Source: Bacteroidaceae bacterium
GTDB lineage: Bacteria; Bacteroidota; Bacteroidia; Bacteroidales; Bacteroidaceae
Assembly (NCBI GenBank): GCA_017616445.1
Contig: JAFZYE010000018.1
Coordinates: 1 to 60,157 of the forward strand
Length of the DNA stretch: 60,157 bases
Direction: 5' to 3'
Made by a program: the position numbers and the translations under genes. Position 1 is the first letter of the stretch, and every line of letters begins with the position of its first letter. Of the stretch, positions 7,978 to 15,610 are shown one piece after another. The notes under the pieces were generated by a model. The model saw only the letters and a list, made by a program, of their open reading frames with translations. It searched no databases and had not been told where the DNA came from.

Positions 7978-8084
7978 TAACTTTGTAGTGTCTTAGAAAG
8001 CAGGCGTCGAGCCTGAATTTGCAGACTCCTCGAGGTAACACGTGCAGGCTCCGGAGGTAACACGTGCAGACTCCAGAGGCTGCA
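7978..8084 (+). promoter_or_regulatory. Promoter and repeat-hairpin leader of the HU-like gene
   Basis: A -7 element TAACTTTG (7978-7985) has a weak -33. The leader of about 200 nt starts with a CAGGC/GCCTG hairpin (8001-8015). Three 20-23-bp direct repeats beginning TGCAG follow (8020-8042, 8043-8064, 8065-8084). Each has a self-complementary centre (CCTCGAGG, CTCCGGAG, CTCCAGAGG), and the middle bases vary while symmetry is mostly kept. These may be operator sites or small RNA hairpins. The rest, to 8188, includes a CCCT-rich palindromic intergenic repeat. Confidence 0.5.
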
Positions 8085-8188
8085 AAAAGAGACAAAAAAA
8101 TGAGTAATTAACCAAACTGCCCACGACCCTGCAAAGCAGTTCCCTCGCCCTTCATGGGAGAGGGTTAGGGAGAGGGTCTCTATTAATT

Positions 8189-9010
8189 ATGATTCACATT
8201 AAAGCAAAACAACAGAACGTATCGTTCGAAAAGAATGTCGAGAAACTCGCATTCGTGCTCTCAGCACATCTCTACAACACCCTCGAAGCCGACAAGGTGA
8301 TTGAGGAAGCAGCAAAGCGCTCAGGCATCAGCACAGGTGTCATCAAGGCAGCATGGGACGCAGCAGGTGAAGTCATCCGCACCTGGGCAACCGAAGGCCA
8401 CAACATCCCACTGCCAGGACTCGGCAGCATGCGATTCAGTGTCCGCTCGAAGTCCGTGCAGAACATTGAGGATGTCAAGACCTCGCTCATCACCGCACGC
8501 CGTGTCATCTTCACCCCAGCCAAGGAAGTGAAGGACGAACTCCAGGCAACCAAGATTTCCATCACCTGCTACGACAAGGACGGCAACATCGTCAAGCGCG
8601 TCACCTCTGCCGACACCAACGACGTGGAAGAAGGTGAGGACGAAGGAGAAGAGAACCAGAATGGTTCAAATGGTTCAAATGGTTCAAGCGGTTCAAGTGA
8701 GAACAATGGTTCAAGCGGTTCAAGCGGTTCAAGCTCAGGCGTAGCTGCTCCAACCATCAGCGGAACTACTCCGTTCGATGACAGCACTACGGTAACAATC
8801 GCTGCTGCTGAGGATGCTAGCATCAAGTACACAACCAACGGTATCGACCCAACGGCTACCTACGGTAACGACTACGAGGATGCAATCACCCTTAACGCAT
8901 CTGCAACTGTCAAGGCAGTAGCAATCGTGAACGGTGTAGCAAGCTCAGTTGCTTCTAAGGTCTTCACCAAGAACGGAAGCCAAGGTGGTAGCGGTGAGGA
9001 AGGAATGTAA
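8189..9010 (+). CDS. HU-like DNA-binding protein fused to a chitobiase-type beta-sandwich domain
   Basis: The 273-aa protein begins with an HU/IHF-like domain (about residues 1-125), including the LEADKVIEEAAKRSG helix and an extended arm around PLPGLGSMRFSVRSKS. This is the divergent HU group that Pfam, from memory, calls HU-HIG. A low-complexity Gly/Ser/Asn linker (about 158-184) is encoded by GGTTCAAGC-type repeats. The C-terminus (about 186-262) is a CHB_HEX_C-like Ig domain (SIKYTTNGIDPTATYG...ATVKAVAI), a fold usually seen in secreted glycosidases. There is no signal peptide, so it should act on DNA in the cytoplasm. The tail NGSQGGSGEEGM recurs in a second gene at the right edge of the window. 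Confidence 0.85.
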   Translation: MIHIKAKQQNVSFEKNVEKLAFVLSAHLYNTLEADKVIEEAAKRSGISTGVIKAAWDAAGEVIRTWATEGHNIPLPGLGSMRFSVRSKSVQNIEDVKTSLITARRVIFTPAKEVKDELQATKISITCYDKDGNIVKRVTSADTNDVEEGEDEGEENQNGSNGSNGSSGSSENNGSSGSSGSSSGVAAPTISGTTPFDDSTTVTIAAAEDASIKYTTNGIDPTATYGNDYEDAITLNASATVKAVAIVNGVASSVASKVFTKNGSQGGSGEEGM

Positions 9011-9260
9011 GACCCCCCGACCCCCTTTAGGGGGAGGAGGATAAAGTTCAAAGTTTAAAGTCAGTTGAACGAGTTTATAGTTAATAGTTAGGAGTTATGA
9101 AAAATCGACTTTAGACACTATACGTTAGCAGAATCATACTCCTCCACCGCAAGCGGTCCCCCTCCCCTGTCTCAGGGGAGGAGCCAGGAACTCCGAGTGG
9201 CAGTAAATAGCTCTCCACCTAAGATAGGGGGAGTACCCGAAGGGGGAGGGAGTATGATAA
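9011..9260 (+). repeat. G-rich palindromic and short-period repeats between HU-like and smalltalk genes
   Basis: The 281-bp gap holds CCCCC...GGGGGAGG palindromes (9013-9040), a second CCTCCCC...GGGGAGG palindrome (about 9159-9184), and GGGGGAG units near 9228-9250. Between them is a block with TAGTTAATAGTTAGG units. The sequence GGATAAAGTT...AGTCAGTTGAA (about 9039-9070) recurs at 37545-37590, so this is a dispersed repeat. No gene is seen. Confidence 0.55.
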
Positions 9261-9291
9261 TTACAATTAATCAACTAAACTAAAAAGAACC

Positions 9292-9447
9292 ATGAGAACA
9301 GACGAAAAACCTCAGAAGGGCAACAACCAAGTGGGTTTCTGGATCAAGGTACTGATTGCAGTACTCACCGGTATCGCATCTGCCCTCGGCGTAAGTGCCG
9401 CCATGCACGCTACTCATGCAGAAGGATTCCTTCATGCTATGCTCTAA
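9292..9447 (+). CDS. Smalltalk-type small membrane protein
   Basis: This 51-aa open frame starts MRTDEKPQKG. It has a polar N-terminus, a conserved-looking WIKVLIAVLTGIASALGV transmembrane helix (residues 17-34) and a short tail. It matches what I recall as the Bacteroidales smalltalk family, tiny proteins placed between HU-like DNA-binding genes and peptidoglycan hydrolase genes. A strong terminator follows nine bases after its stop codon. Function is unknown. Its size, single helix and position before an M15 peptidase resemble a holin or spanin-like partner, but that is inference. Confidence 0.8.
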   Translation: MRTDEKPQKGNNQVGFWIKVLIAVLTGIASALGVSAAMHATHAEGFLHAML

Positions 9448-9455
9448 GAACGAAG

Positions 9456-9479
9456 GGAGAGCTCCGGCTCTCCTTTTTT
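9456..9479 (+). terminator. Terminator after smalltalk
   Basis: The stem GGAGAGC (9456-9462) pairs with GCTCTCC (9467-9473) around a 4-nt loop and is followed by six T. It would stop most transcription before the peptidase gene, so the smalltalk transcript may be separate. The same GGAGAGC stem is used at 51800 and 59897. Confidence 0.85.
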
Positions 9480-9502
9480 CTCACCACTAAAAAAATGAGA
9501 TT

Positions 9503-9928
9503 ATGAAATTAAGTGAACATTTTAAATTAGAAGAATTTGAGCGAAGTGCCACAGCACAACGACTCAACGTAGACAACAGGGTTCCTGAAGCCCTGATACC
9601 CAACCTCCAGGCTCTGTGTGAAAACGTGCTGGAACCCCTCAGACAACAGTTCGGAGAACCAGTCTATATCAGTAGCGGGTATAGATGCTACGCGTTGAAC
9701 AACTACGTGAAGGGTGCCCTGAAGTCGCAGCACATGAAAGGTGAAGCAGCCGACATCTACAGCAAGCAGGGTGCAAAGCGATTGCGTGAATGGTACCTCT
9801 GGATGGTAGATAACCTGGTGTTCGACCAACTCATCTGGGAAACCCGTCCGAACGGCTCGAAGTGGATTCATGTTTCGTACAAGCGAACAGGCCCCAATCG
9901 ACAGCAGGTGTTTACTTGTCGAAAATGA
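9503..9928 (+). CDS. M15-family peptidase (D,D-carboxypeptidase/endolysin-like)
   Basis: This 141-aa protein is a peptidase M15 (M15A/M15_3 type) with SSGYRCYALN, the zinc motif H77-x6-D84 (SQHMKGEAADI) and the third ligand H123 (WIHVSY). Such enzymes cleave peptide cross-links in peptidoglycan, and the compact single-domain form is typical of phage endolysins. No signal peptide is visible, so export would need another route. In related loci from memory the slot often holds an N-acetylmuramoyl-L-alanine amidase instead. It follows the smalltalk terminator by about 25 bp. Confidence 0.88.
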   Translation: MKLSEHFKLEEFERSATAQRLNVDNRVPEALIPNLQALCENVLEPLRQQFGEPVYISSGYRCYALNNYVKGALKSQHMKGEAADIYSKQGAKRLREWYLWMVDNLVFDQLIWETRPNGSKWIHVSYKRTGPNRQQVFTCRK

Positions 9929-10040
9929 AAAAATTGAAAGATTGAAAAATTAAAGAATGTAAAATGTGAAAATTATACCCACTTGTTCAATCGAGTGCAC
10001 TCAGTTGTTCAATTGGGTGCGTGCAATTTTTTGAACAGAA

Positions 10041-10070
10041 AGAGCGGGAAGCTGTGTTGCTCCCCGCTCT
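10041..10070 (+). terminator. Hairpin between the M15 peptidase and the convergent lipoprotein gene
   Basis: AGAGCGGG (10041-10048) pairs with CCCGCTCT (10063-10070). It is placed to end transcription from either side, though the T-tract is poor on the plus strand. Just upstream, two 22-bp-spaced TTGTTCAAT repeats (9983 and 10005) are seen. Confidence 0.5.
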
Positions 10071-10108
10071 GTGTTTCAGCCTTTTGAATTTATGACCGAA
10101 GTTAGAAT

Positions 10109-10615
10109 TTACTTTGCCTTAATGCCTGTGATGACTTCAATGATATCTGAGTTGTTGGGATCTTCAACGTTTGAACCGATGCGGACAACGCCTTCGCCAA
10201 CCTGTGCAAGGTAGAGGGTCTTGAAGCCCTGAACGTTCTGGTAAACCTTCCATGTGCGACCGTCGATGACGATGGCATCGAGCTCTGCTTCTGCTGCTGG
10301 TGCGATGTTCTCAATCCACTTTGCTACGTCGCTCTGTGCACCTTCCTTGAAGTTCAGTTCTGTATCGCCTTTCTTCACGGTCATCTCTGATACATACTGC
10401 TTTGCTTCCCACTGGTCTGACAGTTCTACGGTATAGAATCCGCGGTCTTCAGACTTGGTTGCTACTGGCACGTCAACTGTTTCGACTGGCTCTTCTGCAA
10501 CTTCGTCGGCTACTTCTACTGAGTCAACTGCTTCGCCGCTATTAGCGACGTTGCCACATGATGCCATCAGGGCAGCTACTGCTGCGATGGCGAAAGAATA
10601 GAAAACTTTCTTCAT
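10109..10615 (-). CDS. Lipoprotein of unknown function
   Basis: The 168-aa protein has a lipoprotein signal (MKKVFYSFAIAAVAALMASC, lipobox cysteine 20), an acidic Glu/Val-rich spacer (about residues 25-50) and a C-terminal domain of about 110 residues (GFYTVELSDQWEAKQY...). The mature part is probably a periplasmic or outer-membrane-anchored beta-rich domain. I do not recognise the family. The gene follows the 228-aa lipoprotein gene after 147 bp of short repeats, so co-transcription is uncertain. Confidence 0.8.
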   Translation of the reverse strand: MKKVFYSFAIAAVAALMASCGNVANSGEAVDSVEVADEVAEEPVETVDVPVATKSEDRGFYTVELSDQWEAKQYVSEMTVKKGDTELNFKEGAQSDVAKWIENIAPAAEAELDAIVIDGRTWKVYQNVQGFKTLYLAQVGEGVVRIGSNVEDPNNSDIIEVITGIKAK

Positions 10616-10755
10616 AATCTCATTTACAATTTAACGATTTACAATTTAACTATTTATAATTTAGTTATTTAGCTATTTACATATTGACTAATTATGCATT
10701 ATTCTTTATGCATTGTCTAAAGTCTAAAGTCTAAGGACTAAGGACTAATGTCTCG
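10616..10755 (-). repeat. Mixed short-period repeats between two lipoprotein genes
   Basis: The gap consists of TTTACAATTTAAC-type units, then GTCTAAAGTCTAAAG and GACTAAGGACTAAGG units, again with a period close to 7 bp. No gene or promoter is evident. Confidence 0.6.
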
Positions 10756-10762
10756 CTAACCG

Positions 10763-11449
10763 TTATTCGTTCCACGATTTGCCGACGGGCTTGATGTCGC
10801 CGTCTGCCTGCCAATAGTAGGCGTTGTAGACCTTGGTCTCACCATCGCGTGCGATGTAGTGGCCAAGGATGCGTTTCTCCTTCTTATCGACCTCTGGATT
10901 GATGATGCCGCGGAAAGATTGTGCACGAGTGAAGTTGTCACTGGCGGGATTGTATATCCATGCGTCGTAGCGCATGAATACTTGGTCGCTCACTGGTTCC
11001 ATGCCAAGGCAAATCATCACATCGGTATGTCCGTCGAAGTTGACATCAGCCTGCCATACATTACCGAACGGCTCCAACATGTCTTCGGGATAGCCTTCGG
11101 TACGACCTTCTGCCACTTGGAGCGCCTTACCATCGCGACGGATGATGGCTTCGTAGCCTGGTCCTGGGTCCTGGATGTCTAAATCGAACGTGCGAACACT
11201 GATGTCCCAATCTTCTTCACCTAACAGATTGTCGTCAGCAGGTTCTGCTTCCTCGACCATTTCGGAAGCACTTCCTGCTCCGACATCGGCTCCCACAGCC
11301 TTAGCGGCAGCCTCTTCGTCGGTTACAACTTCATTGTAGGCTGTCGAGTCGCGCTCTGTGTCGGGTTTGGTCTTTATCCAATCGCACGATGCCAATGTGA
11401 GAGTAGCTGCCATCAGAATGGCTGCGAAGATGATACTTTTTGGTTTCAT
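10763..11449 (-). CDS. Lipoprotein with FG-GAP-like/XAC2610-type domain
   Basis: The 228-aa protein has the signal MKPKSIIFAAILMAATLTLA followed by the lipobox cysteine (ASC). An acidic linker follows, then a domain with WQADVNFDGHTDVMICLG, the calcium-binding-like DxNxDGxxD loop seen in FG-GAP and XAC2610-like proteins. It is expected at the cell envelope. It lies 24 bp downstream of purM and is probably co-transcribed, though no functional link to purine synthesis is evident. Confidence 0.75.
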   Translation of the reverse strand: MKPKSIIFAAILMAATLTLASCDWIKTKPDTERDSTAYNEVVTDEEAAAKAVGADVGAGSASEMVEEAEPADDNLLGEEDWDISVRTFDLDIQDPGPGYEAIIRRDGKALQVAEGRTEGYPEDMLEPFGNVWQADVNFDGHTDVMICLGMEPVSDQVFMRYDAWIYNPASDNFTRAQSFRGIINPEVDKKEKRILGHYIARDGETKVYNAYYWQADGDIKPVGKSWNE

Positions 11450-11473
11450 TGTTGTTTTTTATGATTATGCTGA

Positions 11474-12640
11474 TTAATAATTGAATTCGCCGAATTCGCT
11501 CTTGATAGTCAGGCTCTTCTTGCCTTCCTCGATATGACCAACCACCTGAGCGTCGATATTGAAGCTCTTTGAGAGTGCGATGACTTGGTCTGCCACTTCT
11601 GGACGTACATAGATTTCCATGCGATGACCCATGTTGAACACCTGATACATCTCGCGCCAGTCGGTGCCTGAGCACTCGTGGATGGCATGGAAGAGTGGTG
11701 GAACGGGGAACATGTTGTCCTTGACGACTCTGCAGTTGTCGCTGACAAAGTGCAGCACCTTGGTCTGGGCACCACCTGTGCAGTGAACCATTCCGTGAAT
11801 CTCGGGGCGCATCTCGTCGAGCAACTTCTTGATGACAGGAGCATAAGTGCGGGTAGGGGAGAGCACGAGCTGACCAGCATCGACTGGTGAACCCTCGACT
11901 GCATCCGTCAGCTTATATTTTCCGCTATAAACCAGTTCGTCTGGAACGGCGTGGTCAAAACTCTCTGGATAATTCTCTGCCAGATATTTGGCAAAGACGT
12001 CGTGGCGGGCTGAGGTCAGTCCGTTGGAGCCCATACCACCGTTATAACGCTTCTCGTAGGTGGCTTGTCCTGTGCTGGAAAGACCCACGATGACATCGCC
12101 TGGACGGATGTTGGCGTTATCAATGACATCGGCACGACGCATACGGCAGGTGACAGTCGAATCGACGATGATGGTGCGAACGAGGTCGCCCACGTCGGCT
12201 GTCTCTCCTCCTGTCGGATAAATCCCAATACCCATCTCACGGAGTTCGGCAAGCAGTTCGTCTGTTCCGTTGATGATGGCGGAGATGACTTCGCCTGGAA
12301 TAAGCATCTTGTTGCGTCCGATGGTACTCGATACGAGAATGTTGTCCACGGCTCCCACACAGAGCAGGTCGTCGGTATTCATGACGATCGCATCCTGGGC
12401 AATGCCTTTCCATACAGAGAGATCACCCGTCTCCTTCCAATACATGTAGGCAAGACTCGATTTCGTGCCAGCCCCGTCGGCATGCATGATGTTACAATAC
12501 TTGGGGTCGCCGCCCAGAATGTCAGGAATGATTTTGCAGAAAGCCTGCGGATAGATTCCCTTGTCGATGTTCTTGATGGCATTGTGCACATCTTCCTTGG
12601 CGGCAGAGACGCCGCGCATCATATAGCGTTGATTGTCCAT
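11474..12640 (-). CDS. purM: Phosphoribosylformylglycinamidine cyclo-ligase (AIR synthetase)
   Basis: This 388-aa protein is AIR synthetase, which closes the imidazole ring of 5-aminoimidazole ribotide in purine synthesis using ATP. Diagnostic segments are MHADGAGTKSSLAYMYW, DAIVMNTDDLLCVGA, GETADVGDLVRT and GMVHCTGGAQTKV. It is longer than the roughly 345-residue enterobacterial enzyme and has the extended Bacteroidetes layout. It is cytoplasmic. The DUF486 gene ends 8 bp upstream and the lipoprotein gene begins 24 bp downstream, so the three probably form one transcript. Confidence 0.95.
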   Translation of the reverse strand: MDNQRYMMRGVSAAKEDVHNAIKNIDKGIYPQAFCKIIPDILGGDPKYCNIMHADGAGTKSSLAYMYWKETGDLSVWKGIAQDAIVMNTDDLLCVGAVDNILVSSTIGRNKMLIPGEVISAIINGTDELLAELREMGIGIYPTGGETADVGDLVRTIIVDSTVTCRMRRADVIDNANIRPGDVIVGLSSTGQATYEKRYNGGMGSNGLTSARHDVFAKYLAENYPESFDHAVPDELVYSGKYKLTDAVEGSPVDAGQLVLSPTRTYAPVIKKLLDEMRPEIHGMVHCTGGAQTKVLHFVSDNCRVVKDNMFPVPPLFHAIHECSGTDWREMYQVFNMGHRMEIYVRPEVADQVIALSKSFNIDAQVVGHIEEGKKSLTIKSEFGEFNY

Positions 12641-12648
12641 ATACCTTA

Positions 12649-13017
12649 TTATTTATAAAAGACGAAACAAACTGCCGCAATGAGGCAGATAAATGCTGCG
12701 ACGTGGTTCCAATGCAGTTGCTGACCTTGGAAGCACATCATGGCGATGACGGTGAAGACAGAGATTGAGATAACCTCCTGAATCACCTTCAGTTGCATCA
12801 GCGAGAACGGACCGCCGTTGATGTCCGACCCGATGGAGTTGGCTGGAATGAGGAAACAGTATTCCACACCTGCGATGAGCCACGACAGCAGAATAACTTT
12901 TGGCATCGACCAGTTGTCGGAAATATGACGCTGTTTCAACAGCAGGTTGCCGTACCATGCAAACGTCATGAATGAGTTCGATGCAATCAACAGCAATATC
13001 GTGTATAATCCCTTCAT
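12649..13017 (-). CDS. DUF486/DMT-type small membrane protein
   Basis: This 122-aa protein has four predicted membrane helices and matches the DUF486 family (drug/metabolite transporter-like). The typical segments are SNSFMTFAWYGNL, ILLSWLIAGVEYCFLIPANSIG and LKVIQEVISISVFTVIA. The transported substrate, if any, is unknown. It is the first gene of the likely DUF486-purM-lipoprotein transcript. Confidence 0.88.
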   Translation of the reverse strand: MKGLYTILLLIASNSFMTFAWYGNLLLKQRHISDNWSMPKVILLSWLIAGVEYCFLIPANSIGSDINGGPFSLMQLKVIQEVISISVFTVIAMMCFQGQQLHWNHVAAFICLIAAVCFVFYK

Positions 13018-13043
13018 CTTTTCCTATAGATTCTAAACGACCA

Positions 13044-13051
13044 CAAAGTTA
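13044..13051 (-). promoter_or_regulatory. -7 element upstream of DUF486-purM
   Basis: On the minus strand TAACTTTG occupies 13044-13051, 27 bp before the DUF486 start. No convincing -33 TTTG lies 19-21 bp upstream. Confidence 0.45.
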
Positions 13052-13093
13052 ATGCTTTTTTGCGAATTACATGGTATGAATCATCGACAAATG

Positions 13094-14116
13094 TTATAAA
13101 TCAGCGATTAGTGCTTCTACATCCTCGGGTTTTGTTGCCCAGCTGGTGACGAAACGTACAGTGGTGTGCGTCTCTCCGCGACGGCCCCAGACTTCGAAAG
13201 TGTGGCGTTGAGCCAGACGATCCATCACATCGTTCGGCAACGTGAAGAACTGCTGGTTGGTTGGGGAGTCGATGAAGGGTGCATACCCTTTGGCTACGAA
13301 ACCTGCCTTCAGGCGCATGGCCTGCTCGACTGCATGACGTGCGATACGGAAATAGAGGTTGTCGGTGAAGAGGGTTCCGAACTGCAAACCGAGCAGTCGT
13401 CCTTTCGCTAATAATGCCCCATGTTGTTTTACCAGTGATGTGAAGTGGTGTAGTAAGCCTTGATGAGCAACCACGCATTCACCGAACAATGCTCCGACCT
13501 TCGTTCCACCGATGTAGAACACCTCGCATAGAGTCGCCAGTTCGGGTAGGGTGATATCGGCTGCATCGCTTGACAGACCGTATCCCAGTCGCGCACCGTC
13601 GATGAACATTGGGATGTGTGCTTTCTGGCAAACGGCATGCAGCTGTTGCAGTTCTGCTTTGGTGTAGATAGTTCCGTATTCCGACGGATAGCTGATATAG
13701 AGCATTCCTGGTGCAACCATGTGTTCGTAAGTCTCGTCAGCATAGAAGTCGTTGATGAATTGTTTCAACTCTTGTGCGTCAACTTTCCCGTTATGTGAGG
13801 GTAGGGTGAGCACTTTGTGGCCCGAAGCCTCGATGGCTCCCGACTCGTGAACGTTGATGTGACCAGAAGCTGCTGCAACGACACCTTCGTGGTGAGACAA
13901 AAGTGCATCGATCACCGTGGCGTTGGTTTGGGTGCCTCCCACAAGGAAGTAGACGTCGAGCGAATCGTCGCCACAAGCCTTTCGGATCAGTTGACGAGCT
14001 TCGTCGCAGTAGCTGTCGGTTCCATAGCCAGGTGTCTGCTCAAGATTTGTTTCTAATAGGCGCTGCATCACCATAGGATGGGCACCTTCCATATAATCGG
14101 TATCGAAATGGAACAT
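13094..14116 (-). CDS. Low-specificity L-threonine aldolase
   Basis: This 340-aa PLP-dependent enzyme of the beta-eliminating lyase/threonine aldolase group cleaves L-threonine or L-allo-threonine to glycine and acetaldehyde. FDTDYMEGAHPMVMQRL at the N-terminus, FLVGGTQTNATVI, MFIDGARLGYGL and the lysine in YIGGTKVGALFGE (the Schiff-base site) support the call. It is cytoplasmic. A 58-bp gap of AAAATGTAGAATG repeats separates it from the DUF1593 gene upstream on the same strand. Confidence 0.92.
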   Translation of the reverse strand: MFHFDTDYMEGAHPMVMQRLLETNLEQTPGYGTDSYCDEARQLIRKACGDDSLDVYFLVGGTQTNATVIDALLSHHEGVVAAASGHINVHESGAIEASGHKVLTLPSHNGKVDAQELKQFINDFYADETYEHMVAPGMLYISYPSEYGTIYTKAELQQLHAVCQKAHIPMFIDGARLGYGLSSDAADITLPELATLCEVFYIGGTKVGALFGECVVAHQGLLHHFTSLVKQHGALLAKGRLLGLQFGTLFTDNLYFRIARHAVEQAMRLKAGFVAKGYAPFIDSPTNQQFFTLPNDVMDRLAQRHTFEVWGRRGETHTTVRFVTSWATKPEDVEALIADL

Positions 14117-14174
14117 GGTTCTGAAGTAGAATGTAAAATGTAGAATGTAAAATGTTTAGTGTAAAATGTAAAAG

Positions 14175-15602
14175 TTAGATGATGCGGATGATGACTCGTT
14201 GGTAGCCCACGAGTTGGAATGGTCCGTCGTCGTGTACTTCGCAGATGATGTGCAGCGCCTTACCGCTGGCATCCTTTGGAATGTCGATGGTGGCTATGGC
14301 TTTGTCTGCACCGTTGATAGGCAGAAGCTTACCCATATTGCCAGCTTCGGGCTGTTGCCACCAGCGATAGGTCAGATGGTCTTTGTCAGCATCTGTGGTC
14401 TGCTTGGCACTTAGTCTCAGTTTCTTGCCTGCCTTAACTTTCAATACGAGAGGTTTTGACGAGTGTTTTCCGTTGACGTAAACCTCTGGGTTATGATTGC
14501 CTTTCCCATCCTGAGCCCACTGCATGCGGGCGCAGAAGTCGTTGAGTTCGTCAGGATAGAACTGGCGTTTGTAGGCTTCGGTAATGCGCTTTTGTGTTGG
14601 TTCCCAGCTGGTCCAAGCGTTGGTCTGCTCATCAGGACTGATACCAAAGGTGTGGTAGCCACCCCATCCTGCCTGATGTGGGTCATTCGGGTCGGCGAGT
14701 CCGTTCGGCATCACATAGAGGAACGAAGGTGTGTCGCACTCCACGCCCCATTTATAGTTGGGGTAGATGCTGCCCAGCGCACTTTTGTTCTGGATATATT
14801 GCTGATGCTTTTCCCAGTTCTGCTTGCCCAGTTCGCATTGTAACTGCCATGTGTTCTCGTCCCAGATGAATTTCAAATCATCCTGAAACTCACGACGCAT
14901 CCACTGGTGGGAGCTGTAAGCACGATTCATGCGCATGCTGTACTGCATGTCCTGATCGGTGATGGTGTACAGACGGAACTTACGAAGGAAGGTCGCCATC
15001 TCGTCATCACCATACCTCTGCTGCATGCGCCAGATGGCTTGAGCCAATGTGTTAGCACCTCCCCATGCTGCTACATAGATAGGACGAGGATCGTCCTCGA
15101 GTGCCAGGCTGATAAGGAATTCGCTGCCTGGCGAGTCGTTGTCCTCACCTACGACTGCTATGCCGCCCCGATGACTGCCAGGAAGGATACGACTCCTAAT
15201 ATATTCTGCACTCGGCCAATAACCTAGCTCCTGACGCCATGATTCTTCCTCAAAGGTCAGGAATCCTTTCTGTTTCGAACGAGCCTTCAGCTTGTCTACA
15301 TCTTTACCATAGGCTTCGACTACTTGATCGAGATACTTTGACCACTCCTCCGGGTATGGGTCGCAGTTCCAACCAACGGAAGTCATGATGGCCTCGATTT
15401 CAAACATATCAGCGTATGCCATCAGACGGATGGCCGACTCCATGTCATCAGGTTCAACATCAGCTGGAGCGATGTCGGTCAGCACTACCAGACGGGGTTT
15501 CAGATCCATCGATTCGATGTCATCATAGTCTCCTTTGGTCTCAAACGACAGGACTGTCACCGTTGCTGCAAAAATGAGATAAGCGAGATAAGCTGCATTC
15601 AT
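14175..15602 (-). CDS. DUF1593 (nucleoside hydrolase-like) secreted protein
   Basis: The 475-aa protein has a hydrophobic N-terminal segment (MNAAYLAYLIFAATVTVLSF) and a DUF1593 domain with RLVVLTDIAPADVEPDDMESAIRL, an acidic cluster like that of nucleoside hydrolases. A C-terminal beta-sandwich of about 90 residues follows (KPLVLKVKAGKKLRLSAKQTTDADKD...). Related proteins are linked to polysaccharide degradation, but the reaction is not established. It starts 8 bp after the prolyl-tRNA editing gene, so it is part of the same minus-strand run. Confidence 0.85.
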   Translation of the reverse strand: MNAAYLAYLIFAATVTVLSFETKGDYDDIESMDLKPRLVVLTDIAPADVEPDDMESAIRLMAYADMFEIEAIMTSVGWNCDPYPEEWSKYLDQVVEAYGKDVDKLKARSKQKGFLTFEEESWRQELGYWPSAEYIRSRILPGSHRGGIAVVGEDNDSPGSEFLISLALEDDPRPIYVAAWGGANTLAQAIWRMQQRYGDDEMATFLRKFRLYTITDQDMQYSMRMNRAYSSHQWMRREFQDDLKFIWDENTWQLQCELGKQNWEKHQQYIQNKSALGSIYPNYKWGVECDTPSFLYVMPNGLADPNDPHQAGWGGYHTFGISPDEQTNAWTSWEPTQKRITEAYKRQFYPDELNDFCARMQWAQDGKGNHNPEVYVNGKHSSKPLVLKVKAGKKLRLSAKQTTDADKDHLTYRWWQQPEAGNMGKLLPINGADKAIATIDIPKDASGKALHIICEVHDDGPFQLVGYQRVIIRII

Positions 15603-15610
15603 ATTCTTAT

